DNA from: Petrotoga mobilis SJ95 | GTDB taxonomy: Bacteria; Thermotogota; Thermotogae; Petrotogales; Petrotogaceae | Length of the DNA stretch: 64,000 nt | Assembly (NCBI RefSeq): GCF_000018605.1 | Contig: NC_010003.1 | Location: 2,022,501 to 2,086,500, forward strand | Reading direction: 5' to 3' | Part shown: piece after piece, positions 15,503 to 29,073 of the stretch | Numbering within the stretch: the stretch's first letter is position 1 | Layout of the letters: each line of letters starts with the position of its first letter | Notes under the pieces: model-generated | What the model was told of the DNA's origin: nothing | The model's database searches: none | The model's input: the letters and a program-made list of their open reading frames with translations, nothing else | Translations under genes and position numbers: made by a program

Positions 15503-17227
15503 TTGATAGACAGATCAATTTTAAACAACATCCCTAAAAAACCAGGAGTATATATTTTTAAAAACAATAAAGGTGATCCTATATATATAGGCAAGGCAAA
15601 AAACTTAAAAAACAGAGTTTCTTCCTATTTTAACAAGAAAAACTACATAGGAAATGAAAAAACTTATGAAATGCTAGAAAAAGCCACAAATTTAGACTAC
15701 ATAATAACTTCAAATGAAAATCAAGCATTTATCTTAGAAGCCAACCTCATCTATATTCATAAGCCAAAATACAATATAATGTTAAAAGATACACGAGTGT
15801 ATCCATATATTTTAGTAACGGATGAACAATTCCCCAAGATAAAATACATTCGTACAAAAAAAGAAGAAAAAGGTAAATTCTATGGTCCATACTCTGATGT
15901 TAAATTTGTAAAAGACGTTATCGAAGTACTCCAAAGCGTATATAAAATCAGAAGTTGTGACAGAGATTTAGGCAGGAAAAGCAAACCATGTTTCCTTTAC
16001 CATTTAGGAAGATGCTATGGTCCATGTTACAAGGATGTAGACGAAACGGTATATCAAGAATCAGTGGAAAAGGTTAAAAAAGTTTTATCAGGAGATATTG
16101 AAGAAGTGAAGAACTATCTTCAAAAAGCAATGATGGATTATGCCAAAATAAAAAATTATGAAAAAGCTGCTCAGATGCGTGACACGTTGTTCAAATTGGA
16201 AAATTTATTTGAAGAAGTGGCAGTTGAATACAAAAACGGGAAAAATTTAGATATAATAATGTATGAGCCTCCTGTTTATTTAGTTTTAATAGTGAGAAAA
16301 GGATACTTGATTTCAAAACTTTCCTTCACAATGGAAGGTACGTTAGAAGATTTCTTGTATCAATACTATATTGTTAGAAAGAATGAACCGCCTTCTTTGA
16401 TATCGACATTATACAATGAAGAAATTTCTCCAGAAATATTGGATTTTCTGAAAGAAAAAGGCTTAAAAAGAATCGAAAAGATAGGTAAAAGTTCTAAAAT
16501 ATATGAAATGGCTTATACAAATTTGCAAGAAGAAATAAAAAGGCAAAAAGACTTAAGCTTTGCTTTAAAACAAGCAAAAGAGATACTTTCTTTGAAAAAA
16601 GAACCAAAAATTATTGAAGGTATAGATATATCTCATCTTCAAGGGTTATATACCGTTGCCTCTTTAGTACGTTTTGAAAACGGCAAGCCCAAAAAAGAAG
16701 GATACAGAAAGTATCGATTAGATGATATAAAAGCGCCAGATGACTTTGAAAGCATCAGAACAGTTATAAAAAGAAGATATCAAAAGCATGAATTACCTGA
16801 TCTTTTATTTATTGATGGAGGAAAAGGACAGGTAAATTCAGCTGTAGAAGCACTAAAAGAAATTGGTTATTCTTTGAAAGATGTCGATGTTGTAGGTATC
16901 GCCAAAGAAGATGAAAGGATAGTTTTTCCAGGTGACATACCAGATCTTCACTTACCACTAGATCATCCGGTGTTGAGGCTGCTTATATACGTAAGAGATG
17001 AAACCCATAGGTTTGCTATAGGCTTTAACAGAAGTCTCAGAAGTAAACGATTTGAAAAAACAAAGTTGGATGATATTTACGGTATAGGTCCAAAAAGGAA
17101 AAAAGAATTAATAAAACATTTTGGAGGGATTCAAAAATTACTGGAAGCATCAATTGAAGAGATATCGAAAGTCGTTAAAAGTGAAAAAATCGCTAAAAGA
17201 ATAAAAGAAAGTTTGGGAGAGAAATAA
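15503..17227 (+). CDS. uvrC: Excinuclease ABC subunit C
   Basis: The 574-residue nuclease makes both incisions in nucleotide excision repair after UvrA and UvrB have loaded. Domains in order are GIY-YIG (residues 12-90, GVYIFKNNKGDPIYIGKAKN), a cysteine pair region CFLYHLGRCYGPC (about 165-180), a UVR motif (about 200-235, YAKIKNYEKAAQMRD), the RNase H-like domain with EGIDISHLQG and LLFIDGGKGQ, and C-terminal helix-hairpin-helix motifs (IYGIGPKRKKELIKHFGG). The TTG start has AAGGAGG upstream. Confidence 0.96.
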   Translation: MIDRSILNNIPKKPGVYIFKNNKGDPIYIGKAKNLKNRVSSYFNKKNYIGNEKTYEMLEKATNLDYIITSNENQAFILEANLIYIHKPKYNIMLKDTRVYPYILVTDEQFPKIKYIRTKKEEKGKFYGPYSDVKFVKDVIEVLQSVYKIRSCDRDLGRKSKPCFLYHLGRCYGPCYKDVDETVYQESVEKVKKVLSGDIEEVKNYLQKAMMDYAKIKNYEKAAQMRDTLFKLENLFEEVAVEYKNGKNLDIIMYEPPVYLVLIVRKGYLISKLSFTMEGTLEDFLYQYYIVRKNEPPSLISTLYNEEISPEILDFLKEKGLKRIEKIGKSSKIYEMAYTNLQEEIKRQKDLSFALKQAKEILSLKKEPKIIEGIDISHLQGLYTVASLVRFENGKPKKEGYRKYRLDDIKAPDDFESIRTVIKRRYQKHELPDLLFIDGGKGQVNSAVEALKEIGYSLKDVDVVGIAKEDERIVFPGDIPDLHLPLDHPVLRLLIYVRDETHRFAIGFNRSLRSKRFEKTKLDDIYGIGPKRKKELIKHFGGIQKLLEASIEEISKVVKSEKIAKRIKESLGEK

Positions 17228-17228
17228 T

Positions 17229-18014
17229 TTGGAAAAATTAATAGAATTTGCCATAAGTTACTTAAATAAATACAAAAGCTTTTTAGCCGATGAATTTCAA
17301 CATTTTTTCTTTGGCGCTGTTTACGATGGTGAAGACAAATTTCCAGTCTACTGTATTTTTATAGATGAAGAAGGAAGAGTTTTTGAAACTCTGGGACCTG
17401 ATAAACCAGGAAAAGTTATGAGTGTTTTATATCCTACGTATTACAATGATCCTGATATATTACTAAAAAAATACACAGAACTATCTAAGCAATACAATAA
17501 AATAATACAACCCGACACGGCATTTGGAATAGTACAATCACCTTTTAAAATTACATCATACAGGGTATGGGGAAATGAAAGGCTTATAAAAAAGCTCATA
17601 TTCTCTGAAAAATTAAAAGGCGAAGAATACATTTCTCTCTATCAGAGCATAACAGATGAAAAATTGAAATTCATAATAGAACATTACAAGCAATGGGATG
17701 ATGACATATTTTATTTTCCATATTTGAAGGACATTCATGTTTTATTTAAAGTTCCCGATCATATAAGTAGTTCAGAAGTATCTATATATATTGAAATAGG
17801 TCGAATATTAAAAGAAAAAGTGCTTCGAGGATACAATTTTTTGGAAAATTCATACAAACTTCCAGAAATGAAAGTTAAAGCACCAGCATTAGCCGTATTC
17901 AAAACACCTGCAGATCGTATCCTTGATATAGACTTCAAATCTATTTATGATCAATTTATAAAAAAGACTGCTAAAATAGTTGACCAAATTAATGAAATAA
18001 AAATTGATCTATAA
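17229..18014 (+). CDS. Conserved-looking unknown protein
   Basis: The 261-residue protein begins at a TTG one base after the uvrC stop, so it is translationally coupled to uvrC. It has no signal peptide or membrane segment. The composition is ordinary for a soluble protein, with aromatic-rich parts such as HFFFGAVYDGEDKFPVYCIF and the pair YFPYLKDIHVLFKVPDH. I recognise no domain or catalytic motif. A Thermotogota-restricted family is likely but not shown. Coupling to uvrC is not good evidence of a repair role. Confidence 0.7.
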   Translation: MEKLIEFAISYLNKYKSFLADEFQHFFFGAVYDGEDKFPVYCIFIDEEGRVFETLGPDKPGKVMSVLYPTYYNDPDILLKKYTELSKQYNKIIQPDTAFGIVQSPFKITSYRVWGNERLIKKLIFSEKLKGEEYISLYQSITDEKLKFIIEHYKQWDDDIFYFPYLKDIHVLFKVPDHISSSEVSIYIEIGRILKEKVLRGYNFLENSYKLPEMKVKAPALAVFKTPADRILDIDFKSIYDQFIKKTAKIVDQINEIKIDL

Positions 18015-18043
18015 CGCATAAAAAAAAGCTTTTGATTTTTAAA

Positions 18044-18214
18044 AGGGTCACAGGGCGGAGCCCTCCCCCCATCTCCTCTGGGTTAGGGACCGTAGGTCCC
18101 TTTTAGAAAGGTGGGCGGCAGGGCAAAACATTGATTTTTCCCCCTTATGAGATGGAAGTGGATTAGATCTTACTCCTTGCTCCTTATGGGTGGGGAGCAG
18201 GGTGAAAGGGCCCT
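18044..18214 (+). repeat. Modular intergenic repeat, copy at 18.1 kb
   Basis: Three modules of the repeat family are present in order: GGGTCACAGGGCGGAGCCCT (18045-18064), GGGACCGTAGGTCCC (18086-18100) and, after a spacer, TTATGGGTGGGGAGCAGGG with GTGAAAGGGCC (18185-18212). It fills most of the gap before the membrane protein gene at 18255. No coding capacity is seen. Confidence 0.8.
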
Positions 18215-18254
18215 AGATAATAGAAATGTAATACTTCTACAAAAGGAGAGAACA

Positions 18255-18779
18255 ATGAAAGTAAACATTGAAGATTATTATAAAAGGACTAATCAAAATC
18301 TAACGCCAAAAAATATAAAAAAAGAAAAAAAATCTCCTTTTACACTCGCTGAAATGCTATATGGTACATTTAATATAGTTATTTCTGTAATATTTATATT
18401 ACTCGTAGTAATAATGAACACTGTAAAACCTATTATTAATGATCTTCTTAACCCCAATTTTCCGTTAGAAACCAGACAAATATTTTTTCTATCTATATTA
18501 ATGTTGGTCTTAGGAATACTATTTGAAATATATGCCATAGAAAAAGCTAGACTTCACAGATACTCGTTAATAGGCGCTATCTCTTTTTTCTTTTCAATCT
18601 TTATGACTATTGCTATAACTTATATAATAATAAAATATTCTTTAAACTGGGTAGGAATACAATTGTTCGGACAAACTGAAATAGGCCAAAACAAATGGTT
18701 TTATTTACCTTCCATAGCCTATTTAGGATATTCGATATTCAATGTATACTATTCTTTTTCTTTGATGAATTCACAATAA
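18255..18779 (+). CDS. Small integral membrane protein, unknown
   Basis: The 174-residue protein has a charged N-terminus (MKVNIEDYYKRTNQN to about residue 35) and then four hydrophobic segments (about 40-62, 75-97, 105-130 and 150-172). The ATG at 18255 has AAGGAGAG 4-10 bases upstream. Reading further upstream would run into the intergenic repeat, so this start is preferred. No family is recognised. It is the last gene before the rRNA operon. Confidence 0.65.
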   Translation: MKVNIEDYYKRTNQNLTPKNIKKEKKSPFTLAEMLYGTFNIVISVIFILLVVIMNTVKPIINDLLNPNFPLETRQIFFLSILMLVLGILFEIYAIEKARLHRYSLIGAISFFFSIFMTIAITYIIIKYSLNWVGIQLFGQTEIGQNKWFYLPSIAYLGYSIFNVYYSFSLMNSQ

Positions 18780-18806
18780 TTTTCAAATAAGTTCATAAAA
18801 AAGAAA

Positions 18807-18836
18807 TTGACAAAGTGGAGAGAGATGTGGTAATAT
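18807..18836 (+). promoter_or_regulatory. Promoter of the rRNA operon
   Basis: TTGACA (18807-18812) and TAATAT (18831-18836) are separated by 18 bases, about 100 bases before the mature 16S rRNA. It is the only good promoter in the gap. Confidence 0.75.
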
Positions 18837-18907
18837 ATACAACGCTGATGGATGAAAGAGAGAAAGAAAGAAAAAAGTAAGAGAAGAAGGAAAGGGAAAG
18901 CTCATTG

Positions 18908-18925
18908 AAAAGTAGATAGAGGAGG
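18908..18925 (+). other. 16S processing stem, left arm
   Basis: AAAAGTAGATAGAGGAGG at 18908-18925 is perfectly complementary to 20472-20489 on the other side of the 16S gene. This 18-bp stem is the expected RNase III substrate that releases the 16S precursor. Confidence 0.85.
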
Positions 18926-18936
18926 CCCAAGAGTAT

Positions 18937-20448
<1,512 letters not shown>

Positions 20449-20471
20449 CTAAGGAGATTACAAAGTTTCTA

Positions 20472-20489
20472 CCTCCTCTATCTACTTTT
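20472..20489 (+). other. 16S processing stem, right arm
   Basis: CCTCCTCTATCTACTTTT pairs over its full length with 18908-18925, closing the 16S precursor loop just before the tRNA gene. Confidence 0.85.
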
Positions 20490-20498
20490 GAGAGAGTT

Positions 20499-20576
20499 GG
20501 GCTAGTAGCTCAGCTTGGTAAGAGCGCACGCCTGATAAGCGTGAGGTCGGAGGTTCAAGTCCTCCCTAGCCCACCA
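20499..20576 (+). tRNA. tRNA-Ile (anticodon GAT), CCA encoded
   Basis: The acceptor stem GGGCTAG pairs with CTAGCCC, followed by A and encoded CCA. The anticodon arm is ACGCCTGATAAGCGT with anticodon GAT, and the T arm is GGAGGTTCAAGTCCTCC. It lies in the 16S-23S spacer. No tRNA-Ala follows it, unlike many rRNA operons. Confidence 0.97.
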
Positions 20577-20590
20577 ACCCTGAAAGAAAG

Positions 20591-20612
20591 CTCATTGACA
20601 AGTGCATAGAGT
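20591..20612 (+). other. 23S processing stem, left arm
   Basis: CTCATT and ACAAGTGCATAGAGT (20591-20612) pair with 23537-23558 (ACTCTATGCACTTGT and AATGAG) with one internal mismatch. This is the RNase III stem around the 23S precursor. It begins with the same CTCATTGA sequence that precedes the 16S left arm at 18901. Confidence 0.85.
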
Positions 20613-20614
20613 AC

Positions 20615-23534
<2,920 letters not shown>

Positions 23535-23536
23535 AA

Positions 23537-23558
23537 ACTCTATGCACTTGTGAATGAG
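23537..23558 (+). other. 23S processing stem, right arm
   Basis: This is the complement of 20591-20612. It closes the 23S precursor loop and lies a few bases before the 5S gene. Confidence 0.85.
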
Positions 23559-23561
23559 TAA

Positions 23562-23678
23562 TAGGGGGTGAAGATAACGATACGGGAAACACCCAGAACC
23601 ATACCGAACCTGACGGTTAAGCCGTATCGTGCCGATGGTAGTACGCTTTGACGTGTGAGAGTAGGTATCGCCCCCTTC
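23562..23678 (+). rRNA. rrf: 5S ribosomal RNA
   Basis: The gene is about 117 bases. The terminal helix GGGGG/CCCCC (23564-23568 with 23671-23675), ACCATACCGAACCTGACGG and GCCGATGGTAGTACG are canonical 5S elements. It is followed directly by a T8 run (CCTTCCTTTTTTTT). Confidence 0.95.
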
Positions 23679-23722
23679 CTTTTTTTTAAATGTTTCTCTG
23701 CCCAAGTCCCGCCCTAAAAATT

Positions 23723-23749
23723 GCCGCGTAGAATATACGCGGCATTTTT
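23723..23749 (+). terminator. Terminator of the rRNA operon
   Basis: GCCGCGTA (23723-23730) and TACGCGGC (23736-23743) form a perfect 8-bp stem with a 5-base loop, followed by ATTTTTGTTT. Confidence 0.9.
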
Positions 23750-23822
23750 GTTTATTAAAATGAAGAAAATATGATATAATTTTTTAGACGAAAAAATTCT
23801 AAAAATGGAGGTAGGAAGTGAG

Positions 23823-25502
23823 ATGGAGGATGTTAAGGAAGTAGCATATAAAAGATATCAGCAATGGCTTGAAAGTGTAACAGATGATTTCAAGGAAGAA
23901 CTACTCCGTTTAAAGGATAATGAAGAGGAAATTATTGATCGCTTTTATAAAGATTTAGAGTTTGGAACTGGTGGATTAAGGGGTATAATGGGTGTTGGAA
24001 CTAACAGAATGAATGTATATACAGTAGCTCGAGCAACTCAGGGCTTCGCTAATTATTTAAAAAAATATAAAGATTTTCCGAGTGTTGTTATTGCTTACGA
24101 TACGAGGTTAAACTCCGACCTATTTGCAAAGGTTGCTGCTCGAGTATTGGCTGCTAATAACGTTAATGTACATATTTTTGATCAAGTTGCTCCTACACCC
24201 TTACTTTCCTTTACCGTAAGAAAATTAAAGGCAGATGGCGGAATAATCATAACAGCGAGCCATAATCCACCGCAATACAACGGTTACAAGGTTTATACAT
24301 CCGACGGCACTCAAGCTGTTCCCCAATATGCAAATGAAATTACTTCAGAAATCGAAAAGTTAGATTACTTCAAAGATATTAAAATGATGGGATTCGAAGA
24401 AGCTGTTAATTCTGAAAAAATAAATATACTCAGCGAATCTATTTTCAACGATTATTTAGATGAAATTGAAGGATACATTAGGTCCTTAAATCCAAAAATG
24501 GATAAAAAACCCTTAATAGTATATACACCATTGTATGGAGCTGCTTTGAAATTAGTTGAAGGAATTTTGAATAGGTTAGGTTTTGAGTTTAGTCTAGTTG
24601 AAGAACAATCAAAAATTGATCCTTCTTTCTCAACTTTAAAGGTTCCTAATCCCGAAGAGAAAGAAGCATTTGAATTAGCTTTGAAAAAAGCAAAAGAAAT
24701 AGATGCCGATCTAATTTTGGCAACGGATCCTGATGGAGACAGAATAGGGGTATTTGAAAAATATAAAGGCGATTATGTATCTTTTACAGGAAATCAAATT
24801 GGAGTAATGTTGGCTCATTATTTGTTAAGCAAATTTAGGGAATTTTCTTCCTTAAAACCAGACGATTACATTGTAAAGACAATAGTTACTACTGATATGG
24901 TTAAACCCATTGCCCAAGAGTTCGATGTAAAAGTCGAAGAAACATTGACAGGATTCAAATATATAGGAGAAAAAATAGAAAAATATCTAGGAAGTGGAAA
25001 AAAATTTATATTTGGATTTGAGGAAAGTTATGGATATTTGGCGAACGATCATGTGAGGGATAAAGATGCCATAATTGCTGCTGCATTAATTTCCGTTATG
25101 AGTTCTGAGTCCCTATCCAAACTGAAAACACTCACCGAGTATTTGAAAGATCTAAAAGAAAGATATGGTTATTATGATGAAAAGCTTCTTTCTTTTACTT
25201 TTGAAGGGTTTGAAGGAACTCAAAAAATAAAACGCATAATGAGCAAGATGAGAAAAAATCCTCCTATAAAAGTTGGTGATTTTACTTTGAAGGAAACGTT
25301 AGATTATCTTAATGGAATAGAGGGGTTCCCGAAATCCGATGTAGTAGAACTGAGATACTCAAACGTTAAAATTATAGCGAGGCCTTCAGGCACAGAGCCA
25401 AAAATCAAATTTTATATTATGGTAAAATCATCTTCCGAAAATGAATCTCGCAAATTGATAAAAGATGCTGAGCAGGCTATCTCAGAAATTGTAAATGTTT
25501 AG
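23823..25502 (+). CDS. Phosphoglucomutase/phosphomannomutase family enzyme
   Basis: The 559-residue alpha-D-phosphohexomutase moves phosphate between C1 and C6 of a hexose phosphate. The phosphoserine loop TASHNPPQYNG has Ser about 144, the metal loop DPDGDR is near 302, sugar recognition GFEESYGY near 400 and the phosphate-binding end RPSGTEPKIKFY. The long length and the N-terminal YKRYQQWLESV point to the PGM2/PgcA-like subgroup. The ATG at 23823 is preferred over one at 23805 because GGAGGT is 10 bases before it. A TATAAT element lies at 23775-23780. Confidence 0.92.
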   Translation: MEDVKEVAYKRYQQWLESVTDDFKEELLRLKDNEEEIIDRFYKDLEFGTGGLRGIMGVGTNRMNVYTVARATQGFANYLKKYKDFPSVVIAYDTRLNSDLFAKVAARVLAANNVNVHIFDQVAPTPLLSFTVRKLKADGGIIITASHNPPQYNGYKVYTSDGTQAVPQYANEITSEIEKLDYFKDIKMMGFEEAVNSEKINILSESIFNDYLDEIEGYIRSLNPKMDKKPLIVYTPLYGAALKLVEGILNRLGFEFSLVEEQSKIDPSFSTLKVPNPEEKEAFELALKKAKEIDADLILATDPDGDRIGVFEKYKGDYVSFTGNQIGVMLAHYLLSKFREFSSLKPDDYIVKTIVTTDMVKPIAQEFDVKVEETLTGFKYIGEKIEKYLGSGKKFIFGFEESYGYLANDHVRDKDAIIAAALISVMSSESLSKLKTLTEYLKDLKERYGYYDEKLLSFTFEGFEGTQKIKRIMSKMRKNPPIKVGDFTLKETLDYLNGIEGFPKSDVVELRYSNVKIIARPSGTEPKIKFYIMVKSSSENESRKLIKDAEQAISEIVNV

Positions 25503-25525
25503 TATTCTAATAAAGGTGAGTGAAA

Positions 25526-26104
25526 ATGAGGTTTCATAACGTTTTATTTACAGATAATGGTAATTTCGTAGAAATCAACGATATTTCTTATTTAGATGGA
25601 AGCACTATAAAAATAAACGACATTCTTCCGCCTTCGATTTTAAGAAAAGGTTCTGTTAACTTCGTGGGATATTTTCTTGTGGAAGAGGATAATAATGATC
25701 TATCAGGTATAAGAAGATATTTAAATATAAGCGAGCGAAGAGGGAAATACCTTAAATTAAGTTATTGTGATGACATATCTAACACGGTTAGGGAGATTCA
25801 TGGCGATTATGTTGATCTGGTTTCTAAATATGTAGGGTTAAGGAGAGTAATCTCTTCTTTCAACGATTTGATTTTAGAAAACGATATAAACAACAATTTT
25901 AGTTATTGGTTAGAAAAGACGGTTGAAAATGTTCCTCTTGACGTTAGAGAGTTGATCGCTCAAAGAATTACAAAATTTGTTAATTTGTATTTGATAAAGA
26001 TCTATGAAGGGATTTATAAAAGAAATATAGATCTATTAAAAAGATTTGAATCGGAAATCGCATTCAAAATTTTAGAAGCTCAACTATTACAGAAGACATA
26101 TTAG
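25526..26104 (+). CDS. Unknown soluble protein
   Basis: The 192-residue protein starts at the ATG at 25526 with AAGGTGAG upstream; a GTG at 25520 is inside that site. The first 60 residues look beta-rich ([23 protein letters not shown]), the rest helical with many charged residues. There is no signal peptide and no motif I recognise. It lies between the phosphohexomutase and truA with short gaps, so it is likely co-transcribed, but this gives no function. Confidence 0.65.
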   Translation: MRFHNVLFTDNGNFVEINDISYLDGSTIKINDILPPSILRKGSVNFVGYFLVEEDNNDLSGIRRYLNISERRGKYLKLSYCDDISNTVREIHGDYVDLVSKYVGLRRVISSFNDLILENDINNNFSYWLEKTVENVPLDVRELIAQRITKFVNLYLIKIYEGIYKRNIDLLKRFESEIAFKILEAQLLQKTY

Positions 26105-26115
26105 GAGGAGTATTC

Positions 26116-26853
26116 GTGAAATGGGTTGCAGCAACGGTAATGTATGATGGTTCAAACTTTTATGGTTATCAAAGTCAGCCAACATTTCGTACCGTTCAAG
26201 ATGAGTTTGAAAAAGCCTTAAAGGTTATTTTTAAAAAAGAAATTCCTTCTTATGCTTGTGGAAGAACTGATACAGGAGTACATGCGGTAGGCCAAGTTAT
26301 TTCCTTTAAAGTAGAAAATGAAAATATGACTGAAAAAAATATCAAAGATGCTTTGAATGCTATTTTACCAGAAGATGTGTATGTAAAAGAAGTCAAAGAA
26401 GTAAAAGAAGGGTTTAATCCAAGGGCAGAGGCAAAAAAAAGAATATATCATTATTTTATTTATATTAGTGAAGATCCAAATATATTTTTAAGAGACAGAG
26501 TATGGTGGATCCCTTTTGCATTGAATTTAGAAAAGATGAGACAGGCAGCAAAATATTTTGAAGGGGAGCATGATTTTACCAGTTTTAAAACCGGTAACGA
26601 TGAGAGAAATCCCATAAGGACCATTTATAGGGTAAGAATAATAGAGTTAAGAAAAGATTTAATTTTGATAAGAGTTGAAGGCAAGTCCTTTTTAAAAAGA
26701 ATGGTTAGAAATATCGTTGGTTCATTGGTAAAGGTGGGTACAGATGTATGGGAAGTGGAAAAAATACAGGAAATTTTGGAAGCAAAAAAAAGAGCTTTAG
26801 CACCTGCCTCAGCTCCTGCGCAAGGGTTGTATTTTTACTCAGCTTTATTTTAA
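26116..26853 (+). CDS. truA: tRNA pseudouridine synthase A
   Basis: The 245-residue enzyme converts U38-U40 of tRNA to pseudouridine. The catalytic Asp52 is in [15 protein letters not shown]. Other family parts are [14 protein letters not shown] at the start, RVWWIPF in the middle and [20 protein letters not shown] near the end, with the final [11 protein letters not shown]. The GTG start follows AGGAGGAG. The downstream gene overlaps its end in another frame. Confidence 0.95.
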
Positions 26854-27977
26854 TAAATGGTATAATCTTAGCCAAAGTGGAGATTGGTTTAATTTATAAT
26901 GGACCTTCTAACTATTTCGACGAGGTCTTGTTGAATCTCTACAAATACGCGGATATCTCCATACCTCCTGATGAAAACTCTCAAATTTTGGAAATAGATT
27001 ATATTAACGATCTATTTTATATAAGATATAACAACACAATTTTCACAACCTCAATGGAAAATTTGGATAATACTATCCATGAAATACTTAATGAACTTCC
27101 TAGGAGCGTCTTTGTTATCCCAGAAAACTCTTTTATTCTTACAGACGATGGAACCAAAACGTCTGCTTTTTTAAGTTGGAATCAAAATATGAGTGTACTT
27201 TTAGATGTCAATGGCTTTATTTTTGAGCATAAGTTTTCTCCACCCATTGGTGAGATGATTACAAGAGTACCTTCAAAATGGATAGAGCTAGAAATTACGG
27301 GTGACAGCAGAGAAGCTACTTTAAACAATCTAAAAATAAACACACCAATTACAATAAATGTACCACCTTCAAAACTTACTTTCACGGATGGAGTAAAAAA
27401 AATAGAAATAGACTTAACGAATTATGAAGGTGAAAAATATACATTAGATCTGGAAAAACAACAGATATATAAAAAAGTTGAAACTAATATAGATAAAGTA
27501 TTTGAAATTGAAAGCGGCGTATTTTTCTATGGAGAGCCTTTATCTATTTGGATGCCAAAAAAAGGAGAACCTGTCATTACTAAATCCCGGTTTTATTGTG
27601 ATTACGGTGACATAGAAGAAAAAAGTAAGACATTCTATATCGATGGAGAAATTGTTTTTGCCTATGAAAAAGATAGTACGGTATACATGCTTTCCAGTTC
27701 GGGCCAATTTCTCACTTTGGGTAAAAAGAATATAAATCGAGATTTTGAAAGAGCTCCTTTATCCATTTTGGTCACAGATGAATATATTCAAATAAAAACC
27801 TTCAAATTAGAAAGTTATAGGATTGAATTTGCAGGAGGAATATTCAAAGAAGGAAATGTTTACAATATGTTTTTAGAGTTGCCTTCCTACGCACCACAAA
27901 AGGAATACGATTTAGGTAAGTTTGATATCGAAATTACAAAAAACGAAGTTATAATCTATTCTAATGAAGATGAGTAA
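26748..27977 (+). CDS. Exported or membrane-anchored unknown protein
   Basis: The open frame begins with an ATG at 26748, inside truA, with AGGTGG upstream, and gives 409 residues. A hydrophobic stretch at residues 27-42 ([16 protein letters not shown]) looks like a signal peptide or anchor but is encoded within and just after the end of truA. The only other standard start, GTG at 26877, would remove it. The mature part is beta-rich and acidic with no cysteines in recognised motifs. Reading from 26748 would keep about 26 mostly polar residues before the hydrophobic part. A nonstandard start nearer the hydrophobic segment is possible. The function is unknown. Confidence 0.6.
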
Positions 27978-27981
27978 TAAA

Positions 27982-28710
27982 CTAAAGAGGGAAATTCAGC
28001 AAAAAACCTTCAATACTCCCTTTGTAAACAATCTCACCCTGATCCAAAAAAACAATCTTTTCTGCAATGTCTGAAAACAAGGAGAGGTTTCTTGTAGATA
28101 TAATCAATGATCGATCTTCTTTGATATCGTAAAGAAAGTCTTTAATATTTTTATGCATGAAATCGTCCAAATGATCTAAGATAGAATCAAATATGAATAC
28201 TTGTGGGTTTCTAACTAAACTCAGAAAAATTATAAATGAAATCTTATCCCCAATTGTCCAATTCCAAAAACTCTCATAACTTTTTAACGAAGAATGATTG
28301 GAAAAGATATGTGCGATATTAAGCTTTTCAAGAAGTATAAATTGCTCATGTGATATCTCGGAAGGTTTTATTCCTAATACGAGGTTGAAGACTTCACTTA
28401 AAGTTAAGAAATTTATATTATCAACAAAGGTTGGCTCCGAATATGCAATTTCGGAGCGCAGATATCGTTTTTCAATATGATTAACATCCTCACCTAAAAA
28501 TAAAATCTGACCAGTAGTTTGGATGTTTTTAAAAAGTTCCTCATTCAAAGTTACAATAGATCTTGCTAATAAAGATTTACCTGCATTCCTAGGTCCATAA
28601 ATTAAAAGAATTTCATTTTTTGATATTTCTAAATTAATATCATTTAGTAGTCTTTGACTGTTAATGTATACAGATAAATCTTTAATTTCGATAATCTTAT
28701 CTTTATCCAT
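27982..28710 (-). CDS. Degenerate ABC-type ATPase
   Basis: The 242-residue protein has the fold pattern of an ABC transporter ATPase of the PstB-like group: IEIKDLSVYINSQRLLNDINL and Walker A GPRNAGKS (about 39-46). Key parts are altered. The signature motif place reads WTIGDK instead of LSGGQ. Walker B reads VFIFDSILDHLD, without the catalytic Glu. The H-loop region IISTRNLSLFSDIAEKIVFLDQGEIVYKG lacks the usual His. It may bind but not efficiently hydrolyse ATP. No permease gene adjoins. It follows a 58-residue small gene by one base. Confidence 0.75.
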   Translation of the reverse strand: MDKDKIIEIKDLSVYINSQRLLNDINLEISKNEILLIYGPRNAGKSLLARSIVTLNEELFKNIQTTGQILFLGEDVNHIEKRYLRSEIAYSEPTFVDNINFLTLSEVFNLVLGIKPSEISHEQFILLEKLNIAHIFSNHSSLKSYESFWNWTIGDKISFIIFLSLVRNPQVFIFDSILDHLDDFMHKNIKDFLYDIKEDRSLIISTRNLSLFSDIAEKIVFLDQGEIVYKGSIEGFLLNFPL

Positions 28711-28711
28711 T

Positions 28712-28888
28712 TTAATGTTTTGTGCTTTTCATATTATTAAAAAAATAGTCTTCTTTCGCTAACGCTAACTTTCTAATACTTTCCTCGTCGTTAGCATTTT
28801 TTAGAGATCTAATAAAATCAATTTGAGAAGAGTATTTGAATTTGAAAGAATCATCTTCACGATAAGGACTTTGGTTTTTCTCGTACAC
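28712..28888 (-). CDS. Small unknown protein, 58 residues
   Basis: A GTG-started frame on the minus strand ends one base before the start of the ABC-like gene. The peptide is highly charged (YEKNQSPYREDDSFKFKY, later NANDEESIRKLALAKEDY) with natural-looking composition. An AAAGGCGG site lies about 10 bases before the GTG. The tight junction suggests co-translation with the ABC-like protein. No family is recognised. An in-frame TAA lies just upstream, so the frame cannot extend far. Confidence 0.5.
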   Translation of the reverse strand: MYEKNQSPYREDDSFKFKYSSQIDFIRSLKNANDEESIRKLALAKEDYFFNNMKSTKH

Positions 28889-29023
28889 CGCAATTCGCCG
28901 CCTTTCTTCACTTAATCTTTAAATTGGTGGCTTACAAATATTATAATACTCTCTTCTTTATACAAAAAAGCTAAATTTCATTACAGTTCTTTTATAAAAC
29001 CGTGAAAAATCAAGTGTTTAAGG

Positions 29024-29060
29024 AAAAAAGAAAGACTCCCTAAACTAAAATCAGGAGCCT
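29024..29060 (-). terminator. Terminator after hydF
   Basis: On the minus strand AGGCTCC and GGGAGTC form a 6-7 bp stem with one wobble, followed by TTTCTTTTTT (29024-29033). It lies 14 bases after the hydF stop. Confidence 0.7.
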
Positions 29061-29073
29061 CAATAAAAATTGT

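Noticed and set aside
18147-18254. Extended N-terminus of the membrane protein
   Set aside because: The extra residues come from the intergenic repeat; a good ribosome site precedes the ATG at 18255.
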